Of a stretch of DNA of 64,000 nucleotides, positions 36,723 to 44,990 are shown piece by piece (the stretch's first letter is position 1; each line of letters opens with the position of its first letter). Position numbers and translations under genes: made by a program. Below the pieces are notes generated by a model. It worked only from the letters and a program-made list of their open reading frames with translations, ran no database searches and was not told the DNA's origin. The DNA is from Arthrobacter pityocampae. Lineage in GTDB: Bacteria; Actinomycetota; Actinomycetes; Actinomycetales; Micrococcaceae. The stretch spans positions 434,001 to 498,000 of the forward strand of contig NZ_PRKW01000005.1 of assembly GCF_002927275.1 (NCBI RefSeq), in the 5' to 3' direction.

Positions 36723-38084
36723 TCAGCCGCGGCGACCGGCCCCCGCGCCGGCCTCCTCCTCCGCCTCCAGGGGCGCACCCTTGGTCTCCTTGACCAGGGT
36801 GGCGCCGATGAAGGAGATGACGCAGAGGCCCATGATGTAGAGGCCGATCGAGCCGGACCATCCCGTGCCCTTGAGCAGCGCCTCGGCGATGAGGGGTGCG
36901 AAGGCGCCGCCGAGGATGGCACCGAGGGCGTAACCGATGCCGATGCCGGAGTAGCGGACGTTCGCCGGGAACATCTCGGCGTACATCGCGGACATGGGCC
37001 CGTAGGAGAGTCCGAGCCCGATGGTCAGCACGAAGATCGCGATGCCGTACGCCCAGACGTTCCGGGTGTCGATCATCAGGAACATCGGGATCATCCACAC
37101 GAAGATCAGCCCGTACCCGATCTGGAACGTCCGCACGCGCCCGATGCGGTCCGAGAGGATGCCGCCGTAGAGCGTGAAGATGAGCCAGCCGAAGGATGCC
37201 AGGAGCGTTGCGAGGAGCACGGGCGCCGCGGGCATACCGAGAATCCGTTGGGCGTAGGAGGAGAGGAACGCGATCACGAGGTAGCCGGCCGCATTGTTGC
37301 CGATGAAGATGACGGCGGCGAGGATGACCGGCCGCTTGTGCGTCCGCATGAGGTCCCGCAGCGGGGTCGCGGTGTCCCTCTTGCGCTCGATCATGCGCTT
37401 GAACACGGGGCTCTCGGCGACGGCGGCGCGGATGAAGTAGCCGACGACGATCAGGACGACGGAGAGCAGGAACGGGATGCGCCAGCCCCAGGCGAGGAAG
37501 TCCTCGGGGGACAGGGAGCTGCGGAGGAGGAACAGCACGAGGGTTGCCAGGATCATGCCGACGGGCACGCCGATCTGGGGGTAGGCGCCCCAGAAGCCGC
37601 GCCTGTTCACCGGTGCGTGCTCCACGGCCATGAGGGCTGCGCCGCCCCACTCGCCGCCGGCGGAGAACCCCTGGAGGATGCGCAGGAGCATCAGGAGGAT
37701 GGGAGCCCAGACGCCGATCTGCGCGTAGGTGGGCAGCAGGCCGATCAGTGCGGTCGCGGAGCCCATCATGACGAGCGTGAAGACGAGCATCGCCTTGCGG
37801 CCGATGCGGTCCCCGAGGCGCCCGGCGATGACGGCGCCCAGCGGGCGGAAGAAGAAGCTGATGCCGATCGTGGCCCAGGCGACGAGCTGGGCGAGGCCTG
37901 AGCTCTCGCCCTCGAGGGGACCGAAGTACAGGGTCGCGAAGACGAGGCCCGCGGCCTGGGCGAAGATGAAGAAGTCGTACCACTCGATCGTCGTGCCGAC
38001 CATGGTCCCGGCGAGGACCTTGCGGTCCGCCGCGCTCATGCCGTCCCGGGACTGTGCGTCCGGACGCTCTGACGCTAGTGCCAT
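36723..38084 (-). CDS. MHS-type MFS transporter, probable aromatic acid importer
   Basis: 453 residues with 12 predicted helices. The MHS (metabolite:proton symporter) signatures are GTTIEWYDFFIF at residues about 29-40 and RLGDRIGRKAMLV between helices 2 and 3, with EWGGAALMAVEHAP in the middle. Members take up shikimate, proline, citrate and aromatic acids. The gene is on a promoter whose operator is identical to that of the hpa operon 32 kb away, so I infer that it carries 4-hydroxyphenylacetate or homoprotocatechuate under the same GntR repressor. Confidence 0.88.
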   Translation of the reverse strand: MALASERPDAQSRDGMSAADRKVLAGTMVGTTIEWYDFFIFAQAAGLVFATLYFGPLEGESSGLAQLVAWATIGISFFFRPLGAVIAGRLGDRIGRKAMLVFTLVMMGSATALIGLLPTYAQIGVWAPILLMLLRILQGFSAGGEWGGAALMAVEHAPVNRRGFWGAYPQIGVPVGMILATLVLFLLRSSLSPEDFLAWGWRIPFLLSVVLIVVGYFIRAAVAESPVFKRMIERKRDTATPLRDLMRTHKRPVILAAVIFIGNNAAGYLVIAFLSSYAQRILGMPAAPVLLATLLASFGWLIFTLYGGILSDRIGRVRTFQIGYGLIFVWMIPMFLMIDTRNVWAYGIAIFVLTIGLGLSYGPMSAMYAEMFPANVRYSGIGIGYALGAILGGAFAPLIAEALLKGTGWSGSIGLYIMGLCVISFIGATLVKETKGAPLEAEEEAGAGAGRRG

Positions 38085-38167
38085 GAAAAACCCCTTTGTT
38101 CTCCGATGTGTCCTGCTGGCATGATCCCCGCGCTGGCGAGCGTCGATGTCCTCGGCGTCGGGCGGTG

Positions 38168-38208
38168 AATCGTATACGAAGAGTAGGTCCGTTGCGGAGC
38201 ATGGTCAA
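38168..38208 (-). promoter_or_regulatory. MHS transporter promoter with TCGTATACGA operator
   Basis: On the minus strand: -35 TTGACC (38203-38208), 17-nt spacer, -10 TACTCT (38180-38185), then TCGTATACGA (38170-38179) at the expected start, about 85 nt before the ATG at 38084. The 20-bp block is identical to 6046-6065 of the hpa promoter. The spacer sequences differ, so the shared block is functional rather than a simple duplication. Confidence 0.8.
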
Positions 38209-38307
38209 GGATCGCGGGAGACCGATCGGGCCCTTTTGGTCGTAGTGTTCATGCGATGCCGTGAGGTTCGTTGGGTAACCTGGAGCGATCCTCAGTAGTG
38301 TTTGACC

Positions 38308-39156
38308 ATGGCCACCTTCCTCAGAAACAGCCGCGCCGCCGCGCTTCCCGCCAAGCTCTCACGATCCTGGCTGCTGGCCTCCGCGGCGTCCGAGGACACG
38401 TTCATCCCCGCCCTCACCTCCGAGGCGGACTCCGTGGTGTTCGACATGGAGGATGCCGTCCCCGCCCCGGGCAAGGCCGAGGCGCGCGAGCGCGTGGTCG
38501 AGGCCCTGTCCACCGGCATGACCGCCTGGGTGCGGGTCAACGGCATCGAGACGGAGTACTGGGCCGACGACCTCGCGGCGCTGTCGAAGGCGCCCGGCCT
38601 GCGCGGGGTCATGCTCGCGATGACGGAGAAGCCCGAGCAGGTCACGCACACGGCCATGCGCCTGCAGGCCGGCACGCCCGTCCTGGCGCTCATCGAATCG
38701 GCGCTCGGCATCGAGAACGCGACGGCGATCGCCAGTGCCCCGGGCACGTTCCGGCTCGCGTTCGGCGTCGGCGATTTCCGGCGCGACACCGGAGCCTCCG
38801 ACGACCCCATGGCGCTCGCCTACGCGCGGTCGAAGCTCGTGGTCGCCTCCCGCGTCGGGCAGCTGCCCGGGCCGATCGACGGCCCCACCGTCGGGGCCCT
38901 GGGGGAGGAGCTGCTCGAGGCCTGCAAGGTCACCGCCTCCATGGGGATGACCGGCAAGCTGTGCCTCCTGACCGACGCGACGGACACCATCAACCGCGGG
39001 CTCTCGCCCAGCGAGTCCGAGATCAGCTGGGCCGCCGAGCTCCTCCGCGAGCACGCCGCCGGTGCCGTGGTGGGCGACGGCTCCTACCTGCCGCGACTGG
39101 CCCGTGCGCAGAAGATCTCCTCCCTCGCGGACTCCTACGGCCTCTGGAACGCCTGA
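38308..39156 (+). CDS. CitE/HpcH-family lyase
   Basis: 282 residues. It has the HpcH/HpaI (CitE-like) barrel: VFDMEDAVPAPGKAEAR with the DxED metal motif, WVRVNGIETEYWADDL, VLALIESALGIENA (catalytic Glu) and FGVGDFRRDTGA (metal Asp). Relatives cleave citramalyl-, malyl- or citryl-CoA thioesters. ATG at 38308 (ATGGCC after GACC) is preferred to a TTG at 38302. It is divergent from the MHS gene, with only the operator region between, so it could be co-regulated. Precise CoA substrate unknown. Confidence 0.82.
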   Translation: MATFLRNSRAAALPAKLSRSWLLASAASEDTFIPALTSEADSVVFDMEDAVPAPGKAEARERVVEALSTGMTAWVRVNGIETEYWADDLAALSKAPGLRGVMLAMTEKPEQVTHTAMRLQAGTPVLALIESALGIENATAIASAPGTFRLAFGVGDFRRDTGASDDPMALAYARSKLVVASRVGQLPGPIDGPTVGALGEELLEACKVTASMGMTGKLCLLTDATDTINRGLSPSESEISWAAELLREHAAGAVVGDGSYLPRLARAQKISSLADSYGLWNA

Positions 39157-39258
39157 CGGGAAAGTTTTTCGCGCTCCCTGCATCCAAACCGCCTCGTGGC
39201 CGGGTAGTACCGGGTGTCAGCGAAAAACCCCGTCACGGGGTCACACCAAGGAGTAGCC

Positions 39259-40077
39259 ATGCAACGAAGCCTGTACGCCATCGGAGCCGTAGCAGCCCTG
39301 GGAGCAGCGTCCATCGCCGCCCCGGCAGCCGCCGCCGAGGCTCCCGCCGACGCGTCCCTGTCCGTCCTTCACGGGGTTCCCGACCTCACCGTCGACGTCT
39401 ACGTCAACGGAGCCCTCACGCTGGACGACTTCACGCCGGGCACGCTGGCCGGTCCGCTCGCCCTGCCCGCCGGGGACTACCAGCTGGCCATCACGGCGTC
39501 GGACGCCGCGGACGCCAGCGCGCCGGTGATCGGCCCGGTCGACGTGACGCTGGAGGCCGGCGGGAACTACACCGCCACGGCGAACCTCGACGCCGAGGGA
39601 CAGCCGACGGCGAACTTCTACACCAACGACACCTCGACCATCGAGGCCGGCAAGACGCGCCTGACGGTCCGCCACGTCGCAGCGGCCCCCGCCGTCGACG
39701 TCCTGGCCGGTGGTACGCCGATCGTCGAGAACCTGAGCAACCCGGACGAGGCTTCGCTGACGACGGATCCCGGCATGGTCTCGGCCGCGGTCGCGGCCAC
39801 CGGCACCACCGATCCGGTGATCGGCCCCGCCGACCTGAACCTGCCGGAAGGCACCTCGACGATCGTCTATGCCTGGGGCAGCCTCGAGGCCGGTAACCTC
39901 GCGCTCGCCACGCAGTCGATCGAAGGGCTGCACTCCGCGCCCGGCGCCGTCCCGGGAGGCCAGTCCGGCCTCGCAGCCCAGAACGACAACGGAGCGGCCG
40001 TCGGGCTCGGGGCGTTCCTCCTGGTCCTGTTGGGCGGAGCGGCTGCCGTCGCCCGTCGTCGGACCGCCCGGGTCTGA
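39259..40077 (+). CDS. DUF4397 surface protein
   Basis: 272 residues. A signal peptide (about 1-27, LGAASIAAPAAAAEA) is followed by two DUF4397 beta repeats: LSVLHGVPDLTVDVYVNG with LPAGDYQLAIT, then LTVRHVAAAPAVDVLAGG with LPEGTSTIVYAWG. The C-terminal helix LGAFLLVLLGGAAAVARRR with an Arg tail looks like a sortase sorting tail but lacks an LPXTG. AAGGAG lies 6 nt before the ATG. The TGA overlaps a sortase-containing frame. It begins a module with a sortase-like protein, sigma and anti-sigma factors. Function unknown; probably envelope-exposed. Confidence 0.82.
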   Translation: MQRSLYAIGAVAALGAASIAAPAAAAEAPADASLSVLHGVPDLTVDVYVNGALTLDDFTPGTLAGPLALPAGDYQLAITASDAADASAPVIGPVDVTLEAGGNYTATANLDAEGQPTANFYTNDTSTIEAGKTRLTVRHVAAAPAVDVLAGGTPIVENLSNPDEASLTTDPGMVSAAVAATGTTDPVIGPADLNLPEGTSTIVYAWGSLEAGNLALATQSIEGLHSAPGAVPGGQSGLAAQNDNGAAVGLGAFLLVLLGGAAAVARRRTARV

Positions 40078-40157
40078 TGCCAGCAGTGCCGGGCGGGGAA
40101 ACCCTTTCCCCCTCCCCGCCCGGCACGCCACCGCCCCCTGCAGGAGAGTCCAAGACC

Positions 40158-40865
40158 GTGCGCTCCAGACCACCCGCCGTCACCGCGGCCGTCCTCGCCG
40201 CCCTCCTCCTCGTGGGGTGCGCCCAGGCCGACAGTCCGGCAGACCCGGCTCCGGCGATCACCGCGCCCGTCCCTTCAGCGTCGGCCCCCGCGGAGGACGT
40301 CGGGACCCCGACACCCGGGGCGACGCCCCCGACGGACGCGCCCGCGACCGTCGCAGCGGCTCCACCGGTGACGATCCCCGAAGTACCCCTCCAGAAGGCC
40401 GACGGGGCGCTCCAGCCACGGGATCCCGCTCCCGTCTCCCTGGCCATCGCTGGCACCGACATCGCGGTGAAGGTCGTGGACGTCGGGATCGAGGAGAACG
40501 ACGCCATGGAGATCCCCGACAGCTTCTACGAGGCAGGGTGGTATCGGTACGGGCCCACCCCCGGGGCGGACGCCGGCAACGCGGTGATCGCCGCCCATGT
40601 CGACAGCCTCACGGAGGTGATGCCCTTCGCCCAGCTGAAGGACGTGGCGATCGGGACCACCGTCACGGTGGGCCTGGAGGACGGCCGGACCCTGACCTAC
40701 AGCGTCTCGGACGTCCGGAACGTCCCGAAGGCGACACTCAATGGATCGGAGATCTTCAAGCGCGACGGCGACCACGAGCTCAAGATCATCACGTGCGGGG
40801 GTGAATGGCTGGCCGAGGAAGGAGACTATGAGGATAATGTAGTGCTCACAGCCTTACCGCTCTGA
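40158..40865 (+). CDS. Class F sortase-like lipoprotein
   Basis: 235 residues from GTG, with AGGAGAG 9 nt upstream. An ATG at 40077 in the same frame would overlap the DUF4397 stop but adds a low-complexity Pro-rich leader. Lipobox LLLVGC (C21) and a Thr/Pro/Ala-rich stalk precede the sortase domain (about 90-235): H147 (VIAAHVDS) and C213 (IITCGGEW). The usual Arg two residues before the Asn of the last motif is replaced by E225 (YEDNVVLTA). It may be active with another residue or have lost transpeptidation. Presumed partner of the upstream DUF4397 protein. Confidence 0.8.
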   Translation: MRSRPPAVTAAVLAALLLVGCAQADSPADPAPAITAPVPSASAPAEDVGTPTPGATPPTDAPATVAAAPPVTIPEVPLQKADGALQPRDPAPVSLAIAGTDIAVKVVDVGIEENDAMEIPDSFYEAGWYRYGPTPGADAGNAVIAAHVDSLTEVMPFAQLKDVAIGTTVTVGLEDGRTLTYSVSDVRNVPKATLNGSEIFKRDGDHELKIITCGGEWLAEEGDYEDNVVLTALPL

Positions 40866-40939
40866 GTCCGAAGGGTAAGAGCCCAGGATCGCAGGAGGCC
40901 GCATTCGTGCGGCACCGGCCCCGGCTTGAGGAGTTACGC

Positions 40940-41503
40940 GTGGCATCTCCGGGCCCTGATTGGACGAAGCAGCTCGACCTGGATTTCTCCGCCGGGGACG
41001 AGCGGGCCATGACCGCTGCCTACGAGAGCTTCGCCCCCCTCGTGTACACGATCGCGCTGCGGTCGGTGAGGGACCGGGCGGCCGCCGCGGACATCACCCA
41101 GGACGTCTTCGTCAGGGCGTGGCGATCCAGGGACCGCTTCGACCCGGAATCGGGAGTCCTGCCGGCCTGGATCATGGGGATCTGCCGGAACGTCATCCTC
41201 GACTCGCTGTCGGCGAGGACGCGGCAGGAGCACCTGGTGGTGCGAGCCGGGTTCGCCCCGGAGTCCGGAGCCGCCCTCGACCACGGTGTCGACACCATCA
41301 CCGATCGCGTGGTCCTCGGCTCGGAGCTCGAACGGCTCGGGGAGCCCCAGGGCTCCATCCTCAAGTTGGCCTTCTACGAAGACCTCACACATCAACAGAT
41401 CTCGGCGCGGATGAATCTTCCTCTGGGAACCGTCAAGAGCCACATCCGAAGGAGTCTCGTGCACCTGCGTAATCGACTGGGGGAATGGAATGCAGCATCT
41501 TGA
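40940..41503 (+). CDS. ECF-type RNA polymerase sigma factor
   Basis: 187 residues from GTG with GAGGAG 6 nt upstream (40928-40933). Region 2 is visible: YESFAPLVYTIALRSV then DITQDVFVRAWRSRDRFDPE (about residues 50-70). Region 4 ends the protein: LTHQQISARMNLPLGTVKSHIRRSL. The adjacent overlapping RskA-like anti-sigma gene points to the SigK-like ECF19 group, whose mycobacterial members control surface antigens. A -35-like CATCC at 39181 upstream of the DUF4397 gene would suit such a sigma, but this is weak. Confidence 0.88.
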   Translation: MASPGPDWTKQLDLDFSAGDERAMTAAYESFAPLVYTIALRSVRDRAAAADITQDVFVRAWRSRDRFDPESGVLPAWIMGICRNVILDSLSARTRQEHLVVRAGFAPESGAALDHGVDTITDRVVLGSELERLGEPQGSILKLAFYEDLTHQQISARMNLPLGTVKSHIRRSLVHLRNRLGEWNAAS

Positions 41504-42248
41504 CCCAGATGCCGTGGGTCTCGCTGCACTGGGTGAATCCCTCGACTCCTGGTCGCAGACACATCTGGAACAGTGCGGTGCCTGTGCTGCCGACGTGGAC
41601 GGGCTGCGTGACGTCGTCGCCGTCGCGAAGGCCGACGGCGGAGTAGCCGTCCTCGAACGGCCCGACCCGGCGGTCTGGGAAGCGGTCAGGGCCGAGCTCG
41701 GCCTGTCCGCTGATCTGTCCGCGGACGGCGCGGAATCCCGCGGTGAGCCCCCGACGAACGTGAGGTCCCTCGCTGCGGTCAGGGAGCAGCGCGGTCGCCG
41801 GAGGCGCCAGGTCCCCACGCGATGGCTGGCGGTCGCCGCCGGCGTCGGCATCCTCGTAGGTGCTGGAGCGCTCTGGGGCTGGGAGACGCTGCGCGCCGGC
41901 GATGGCGGCGTGGTGCTGGCCCAGGCCGAACTGGACCCGCTGCCCGGCTTCTCGGGATCGGGAGAGGCGACGATCCTGCGTGCCGACAACGGCACCCGGA
42001 GCCTCGACGTCGACCTCACGGGGGCGACGCCGGAGGGGTTCCGTCAGGTGTGGCTGATCGCCCCCGACCTGAAGGAGATGTACAGCGTGGGCCTGCTGGA
42101 GACGGAGCACGGGAGCTTCGCGGTACCGGAGGACATCGACCTGGCCAAGTACCCCATCGTCGACATCTCCGACGAGCCCTTCGACGGGGACCCGTCCCAC
42201 TCGAGTGTCAGCATGGTCCGGGGCACGATCGGCGCCGTCGGCAGCTGA
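41490..42248 (+). CDS. RskA-like anti-sigma factor
   Basis: 252 residues. The cytoplasmic N-terminus carries the ZAS-type motif HLEQCGAC (H-x3-C-x2-C, near residue 25). One membrane segment (about 112-130, WLAVAAGVGILVGAGALWGW) is followed by an RskA/anti-sigma-K extracytoplasmic domain, with FSGSGEATILRADNGTRSLDV and VWLIAPDLKEMYSVGLLE. It overlaps the sigma gene by 14 bp, which ensures balanced synthesis. Proteolysis of the membrane protein would release the sigma factor. Confidence 0.88.
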   Translation: MQHLDPDAVGLAALGESLDSWSQTHLEQCGACAADVDGLRDVVAVAKADGGVAVLERPDPAVWEAVRAELGLSADLSADGAESRGEPPTNVRSLAAVREQRGRRRRQVPTRWLAVAAGVGILVGAGALWGWETLRAGDGGVVLAQAELDPLPGFSGSGEATILRADNGTRSLDVDLTGATPEGFRQVWLIAPDLKEMYSVGLLETEHGSFAVPEDIDLAKYPIVDISDEPFDGDPSHSSVSMVRGTIGAVGS

Positions 42249-42261
42249 GACATCCGCTGCG

Positions 42262-42492
42262 TCAGTGCGCCAGGCTGCGTTCCTCCATACCGCTGAGCCT
42301 CGACGTGCCGCCGCAGTTCGTGCACGCCTGGAGGCGTGTCTTCTTCACGGTGAGGAGCGGGATGAAGAACACCGAGAGCTTCGTCCTGCGCTGGATCAGT
42401 TGCTGCGGGGCGAACACCCCGCAGTAGCGGCAGGAGGCGGACCGGGTGGACTGGAGGTGCTCACGTGTGGTGAGGCCGAAGAGGAAGAACAT
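42262..42492 (-). CDS. Zinc-ribbon small protein
   Basis: 76 residues: MFFLFGLTTREHLQ, then CRYC at about 21-24 and CTNC at about 57-60. These are the CxxC pairs of a zinc ribbon, separated by FFIPLLTVKK. This architecture (MFFLFG start, two knuckles) is common in actinobacteria and its function is unknown. It converges on the anti-sigma gene. The ATG at 42492 is right after GGAGG, a very short spacing. Confidence 0.78.
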   Translation of the reverse strand: MFFLFGLTTREHLQSTRSASCRYCGVFAPQQLIQRRTKLSVFFIPLLTVKKTRLQACTNCGGTSRLSGMEERSLAH

Positions 42493-42563
42493 CCCTCCAC
42501 GGTAAGGGCGCCGGACCGAAGAGGGAAGCCTGCTTACTATCTCCCCGTCCGACCACGGACGTG

Positions 42564-43175
42564 CTACTTGGAGTGCCCCGGCCACTCCCGGAGGGGGATG
42601 CGCGAGATCGTCCGGATGATCCCCGCCGTCCCCCACTCGTTCTTCCCCAGCCGTGAGAGCGGCCTGAGCGCGGTGACCGAGGGGAGGTCGCCGTCGAGCA
42701 CGTCCTCGGAGACCGCCGCGTGCAGCACCTCGCCGAACACGAGGGTGCAGTCGCCCATCTCCTGGATCAGGTGGAGCCGGCACTCGAGCGCCACGGGGGA
42801 TTCCAGGACGCGCGGCGGCCGCACCGTCGCACTGGGTTCGCGGGTGAGGCCGACGGCGTCGAACTCGCTGGTCTGCGGCGGGAAGGCGGTGCCGGTGGCG
42901 TTGACGGCCTCGAAGAGGTCCTCCGGCGTGAAGCTGACCACGAACTCGCCCGTGGCTTCGATGTTGCGGACGGAGTCCTTGCGGCCCACGGACGTGAACT
43001 GGACGATCGGCGGATCGACCGACGCGATCGTGAAGAAGGAGTGCGGCGCGAGGTTGTCCACGCCGTCCGCCGACGTCGACGAGACCCAGGCGATGGGGCG
43101 CGGCACGACGACGGAGGTCAGCAGCCGGTAGAAGGCGCGGCTGTCGGCGGGGTCCGGCACGATGTCCCTGCGCAT
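42564..43175 (-). CDS. Flavin reductase-like FMN-binding split-barrel protein
   Basis: 203 residues, complete for the flavin reductase (RutF/DIM6-like) family. Motifs: RLLTSVVVPRPIAWVSSTSADGVDNLAP, HSFFTIASVDPPIVQFTSVGRKD and ATGEFVVSFT in overlapping blocks; the SVxxPRPIAWVST pattern binds FMN. It could supply reduced flavin to a two-component monooxygenase, although none is in the window and the hpaBC pair was not seen. It lies 6 bp after the NmrA-like gene, on the same strand. Confidence 0.86.
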   Translation of the reverse strand: MRRDIVPDPADSRAFYRLLTSVVVPRPIAWVSSTSADGVDNLAPHSFFTIASVDPPIVQFTSVGRKDSVRNIEATGEFVVSFTPEDLFEAVNATGTAFPPQTSEFDAVGLTREPSATVRPPRVLESPVALECRLHLIQEMGDCTLVFGEVLHAAVSEDVLDGDLPSVTALRPLSRLGKNEWGTAGIIRTISRIPLREWPGHSK

Positions 43176-43181
43176 CCCGAC

Positions 43182-44021
43182 CTAGCCCCGCGCCGAGAGG
43201 AGGTCGCGGAGGCCGAGCGGTCGGCGCCCCGTGAGGCGCTCGACGTCGGGGGACACCTCGGCCATCTCGCCGCGGGCGATGGCCGTGTACGTGCTGACCC
43301 AGGCCTCGACCTGCCAGCGGGGCGCGCCGTGGTGGGCCCTCGAGGCCAGCGCCTCCTCGTACGTCTGGTCCTCGAACCGCACGGCGGCGGGGGTCACCGC
43401 GCTGATGGTGGCCGCGGCCTCGGCCAGGGTGAAGGACTCCGGGCCGGTCAGCCGGTACGCCGCGCCCTCGTGGTCGGCGGGCGCCCGCAGGATCGCTGCG
43501 GCGGACCGTGCGACGTCGGACTGGGCGACGGCGGAGAGCCGGCCGTTCCCGGCCGGGCCGCGGATGACGCCGTCCTCCGCGAGGGCGGGCACGGCGTCGA
43601 GGTAGAGGTTGTCGCGCAGGAACGTCCAGGCCATGCCGGAGTGCCGCAGGTACTCCTCCGTGGCCCAGTGGTCGCGGCCGAGCAGGAACGTGGCGTCGGG
43701 GGCGGCGCCGAGGAACGAGGTGTAGACCACGTGCCGCACGCCTGCCGCCTTCGCCGCGTCGAGGAAGGTCCGGTGGGTGGCCACGCGGTCGGCTTCCTCC
43801 GCGGCGGACACCATGAACAGCACATCCACACCGGCGAGCGCCGCGACGGACGCGTCGGCGTCGCCGTAGCTGCACTGCCGGACGACGGCCTCGGGGAGGT
43901 GCTGCACCCGGTCCGGCGACCTGGCGGGGAGGACGAGCGGCACCCCCTCGGCGGCGAGGTCCCTGGCGACCCGCCCACCCACGGTGCCGGTGGATCCTGT
44001 GACTGCGATGCGCTGCTCCAT
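43182..44021 (-). CDS. NmrA/QorB-like NAD(P)-binding protein
   Basis: 279 residues. Rossmann N-terminus AVTGSTGTVGGRVARDLA (glycine-rich loop), LPARSPDRVQHL, then VLFMVSAAEEADRV and VYTSFLGAAPDATF. The C-terminus has FEDQTYEEALA and LTGRRPLGLRDLL. It resembles the atypical SDRs of the NmrA/quinone oxidoreductase-2 type. The ATG at 44021 starts MEQRIAVTG. The typical catalytic Tyr-Lys pair is absent, as expected for this branch. It is co-directional with the flavin reductase gene, possibly in one operon. Confidence 0.85.
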   Translation of the reverse strand: MEQRIAVTGSTGTVGGRVARDLAAEGVPLVLPARSPDRVQHLPEAVVRQCSYGDADASVAALAGVDVLFMVSAAEEADRVATHRTFLDAAKAAGVRHVVYTSFLGAAPDATFLLGRDHWATEEYLRHSGMAWTFLRDNLYLDAVPALAEDGVIRGPAGNGRLSAVAQSDVARSAAAILRAPADHEGAAYRLTGPESFTLAEAAATISAVTPAAVRFEDQTYEEALASRAHHGAPRWQVEAWVSTYTAIARGEMAEVSPDVERLTGRRPLGLRDLLSARG

Positions 44022-44124
44022 GTCCGGAACAGCCGCGGCGGGGGCGGAAGTATTCCTTCCGGCGTCACCCTCCGTTCGCCGCCCGGTGGTCCGCGGGCCG
44101 CCCGGCGCCGCTAGGCTCCCTCGA

Positions 44125-44928
44125 ATGACTGGACGGTTCGTGGCGATCGGCGATTCCTTCACCGAGGGCGTCGGTGACTGGAACGCCGCCTTCCCCAACG
44201 GGGTGCGCGGCTGGGCGGACCGCGTGGCCAAGCAACTGGGACGGCAGGACCCCGCGTGGGAGTATGCCAACCTCGCGATCCGCAGCAAGCGGCTGCACCA
44301 GGTGCGCGACGAGCAGGTGGACCGCGCGCTGGCTCTCCAGCCGACCCTCGTGAGCCTGTACGCCGGCGGCAACGACATCCTCGAACTGCGCACCGACATG
44401 GTGGCCCTCATGCGGGAGTACGAGTCCATCGTGGCGCGCATCGCCGCGTCGGGGGCCCGTCCGCTCCTGTTCACCGGCTTCGACATCCCCCTGAGCCCCG
44501 TCTTCGAACCGATGAAGCGCCGGAACTGGCTCTTCAACGACCACGTGCGGCGCATCGCCCGCGCGTACGACGCCGTCCTCGTGGACTACTGGTGCTTCGA
44601 CGAATACTCGGATCCGGGGCTGTGGGACGCCGACCGGCTGCACATGTCGCCCGCCGGGCACCGGAACCTGGCGGCGCACGTGCTGCGGGTCCTCGGCGTC
44701 GAGCACTCCCTCACGCCGCGCCTGCCCGAGCGGGAGGGGTACGCGGGCCTGGTGGCCGGGCTGCGCCGCGAGACGGCCTGGCTCGGGGAGTGGGTGGTGC
44801 CCATGTTCGGGCGGCGCCTGCGGAGGGTCACACTCGGCGACGACCTGCAGCCGCGGTGGCCGGAGCCCGTCCGCCCGGCCGACGGCCTGAAGCGTCTGGC
44901 GCGCGCCCGGCAGACCACCGCGGGGTAG
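44125..44928 (+). CDS. SGNH/GDSL-type hydrolase
   Basis: 267 residues. Block I FVAIGDSFTEGVGDW (nucleophile S in GDSFTEG), block II Gly in YANLAIRSKRLHQV, block III GGNDIL and block V DRLHMSPAGHRNLA (Asp-His) are all present. No signal peptide, so cytoplasmic. It is divergent from the NmrA-like gene and starts 103 bp away. Esterase or lipase activity is likely; natural substrate unknown. Confidence 0.9.
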   Translation: MTGRFVAIGDSFTEGVGDWNAAFPNGVRGWADRVAKQLGRQDPAWEYANLAIRSKRLHQVRDEQVDRALALQPTLVSLYAGGNDILELRTDMVALMREYESIVARIAASGARPLLFTGFDIPLSPVFEPMKRRNWLFNDHVRRIARAYDAVLVDYWCFDEYSDPGLWDADRLHMSPAGHRNLAAHVLRVLGVEHSLTPRLPEREGYAGLVAGLRRETAWLGEWVVPMFGRRLRRVTLGDDLQPRWPEPVRPADGLKRLARARQTTAG

Positions 44929-44990
44929 GGGGTAGGCGGGATCCCGCCGGATGCCTCGGCGTCGACCGGCGGCGACTAGACTCGACGCCT

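Noticed and set aside
39176-39215. SigK-like promoter (CATCC and GGTAGT) before the DUF4397 gene
   Set aside because: Only a five-base match to a -35 known from mycobacteria, with an uncertain -10. Not listed as a feature.
40077-40157. Start of the sortase-like protein at the ATG overlapping the DUF4397 stop
   Set aside because: The first 27 residues are Pro/Gly-rich and would displace the lipoprotein signal. The GTG at 40158 with AGGAGAG fits better, though the coupled start is not excluded.
42564-43175. HpaC (flavin reductase for 4-hydroxyphenylacetate 3-hydroxylase)
   Set aside because: It is a generic FMN split barrel, 36 kb from the hpa operon, with no hpaB gene beside it and no shared operator.
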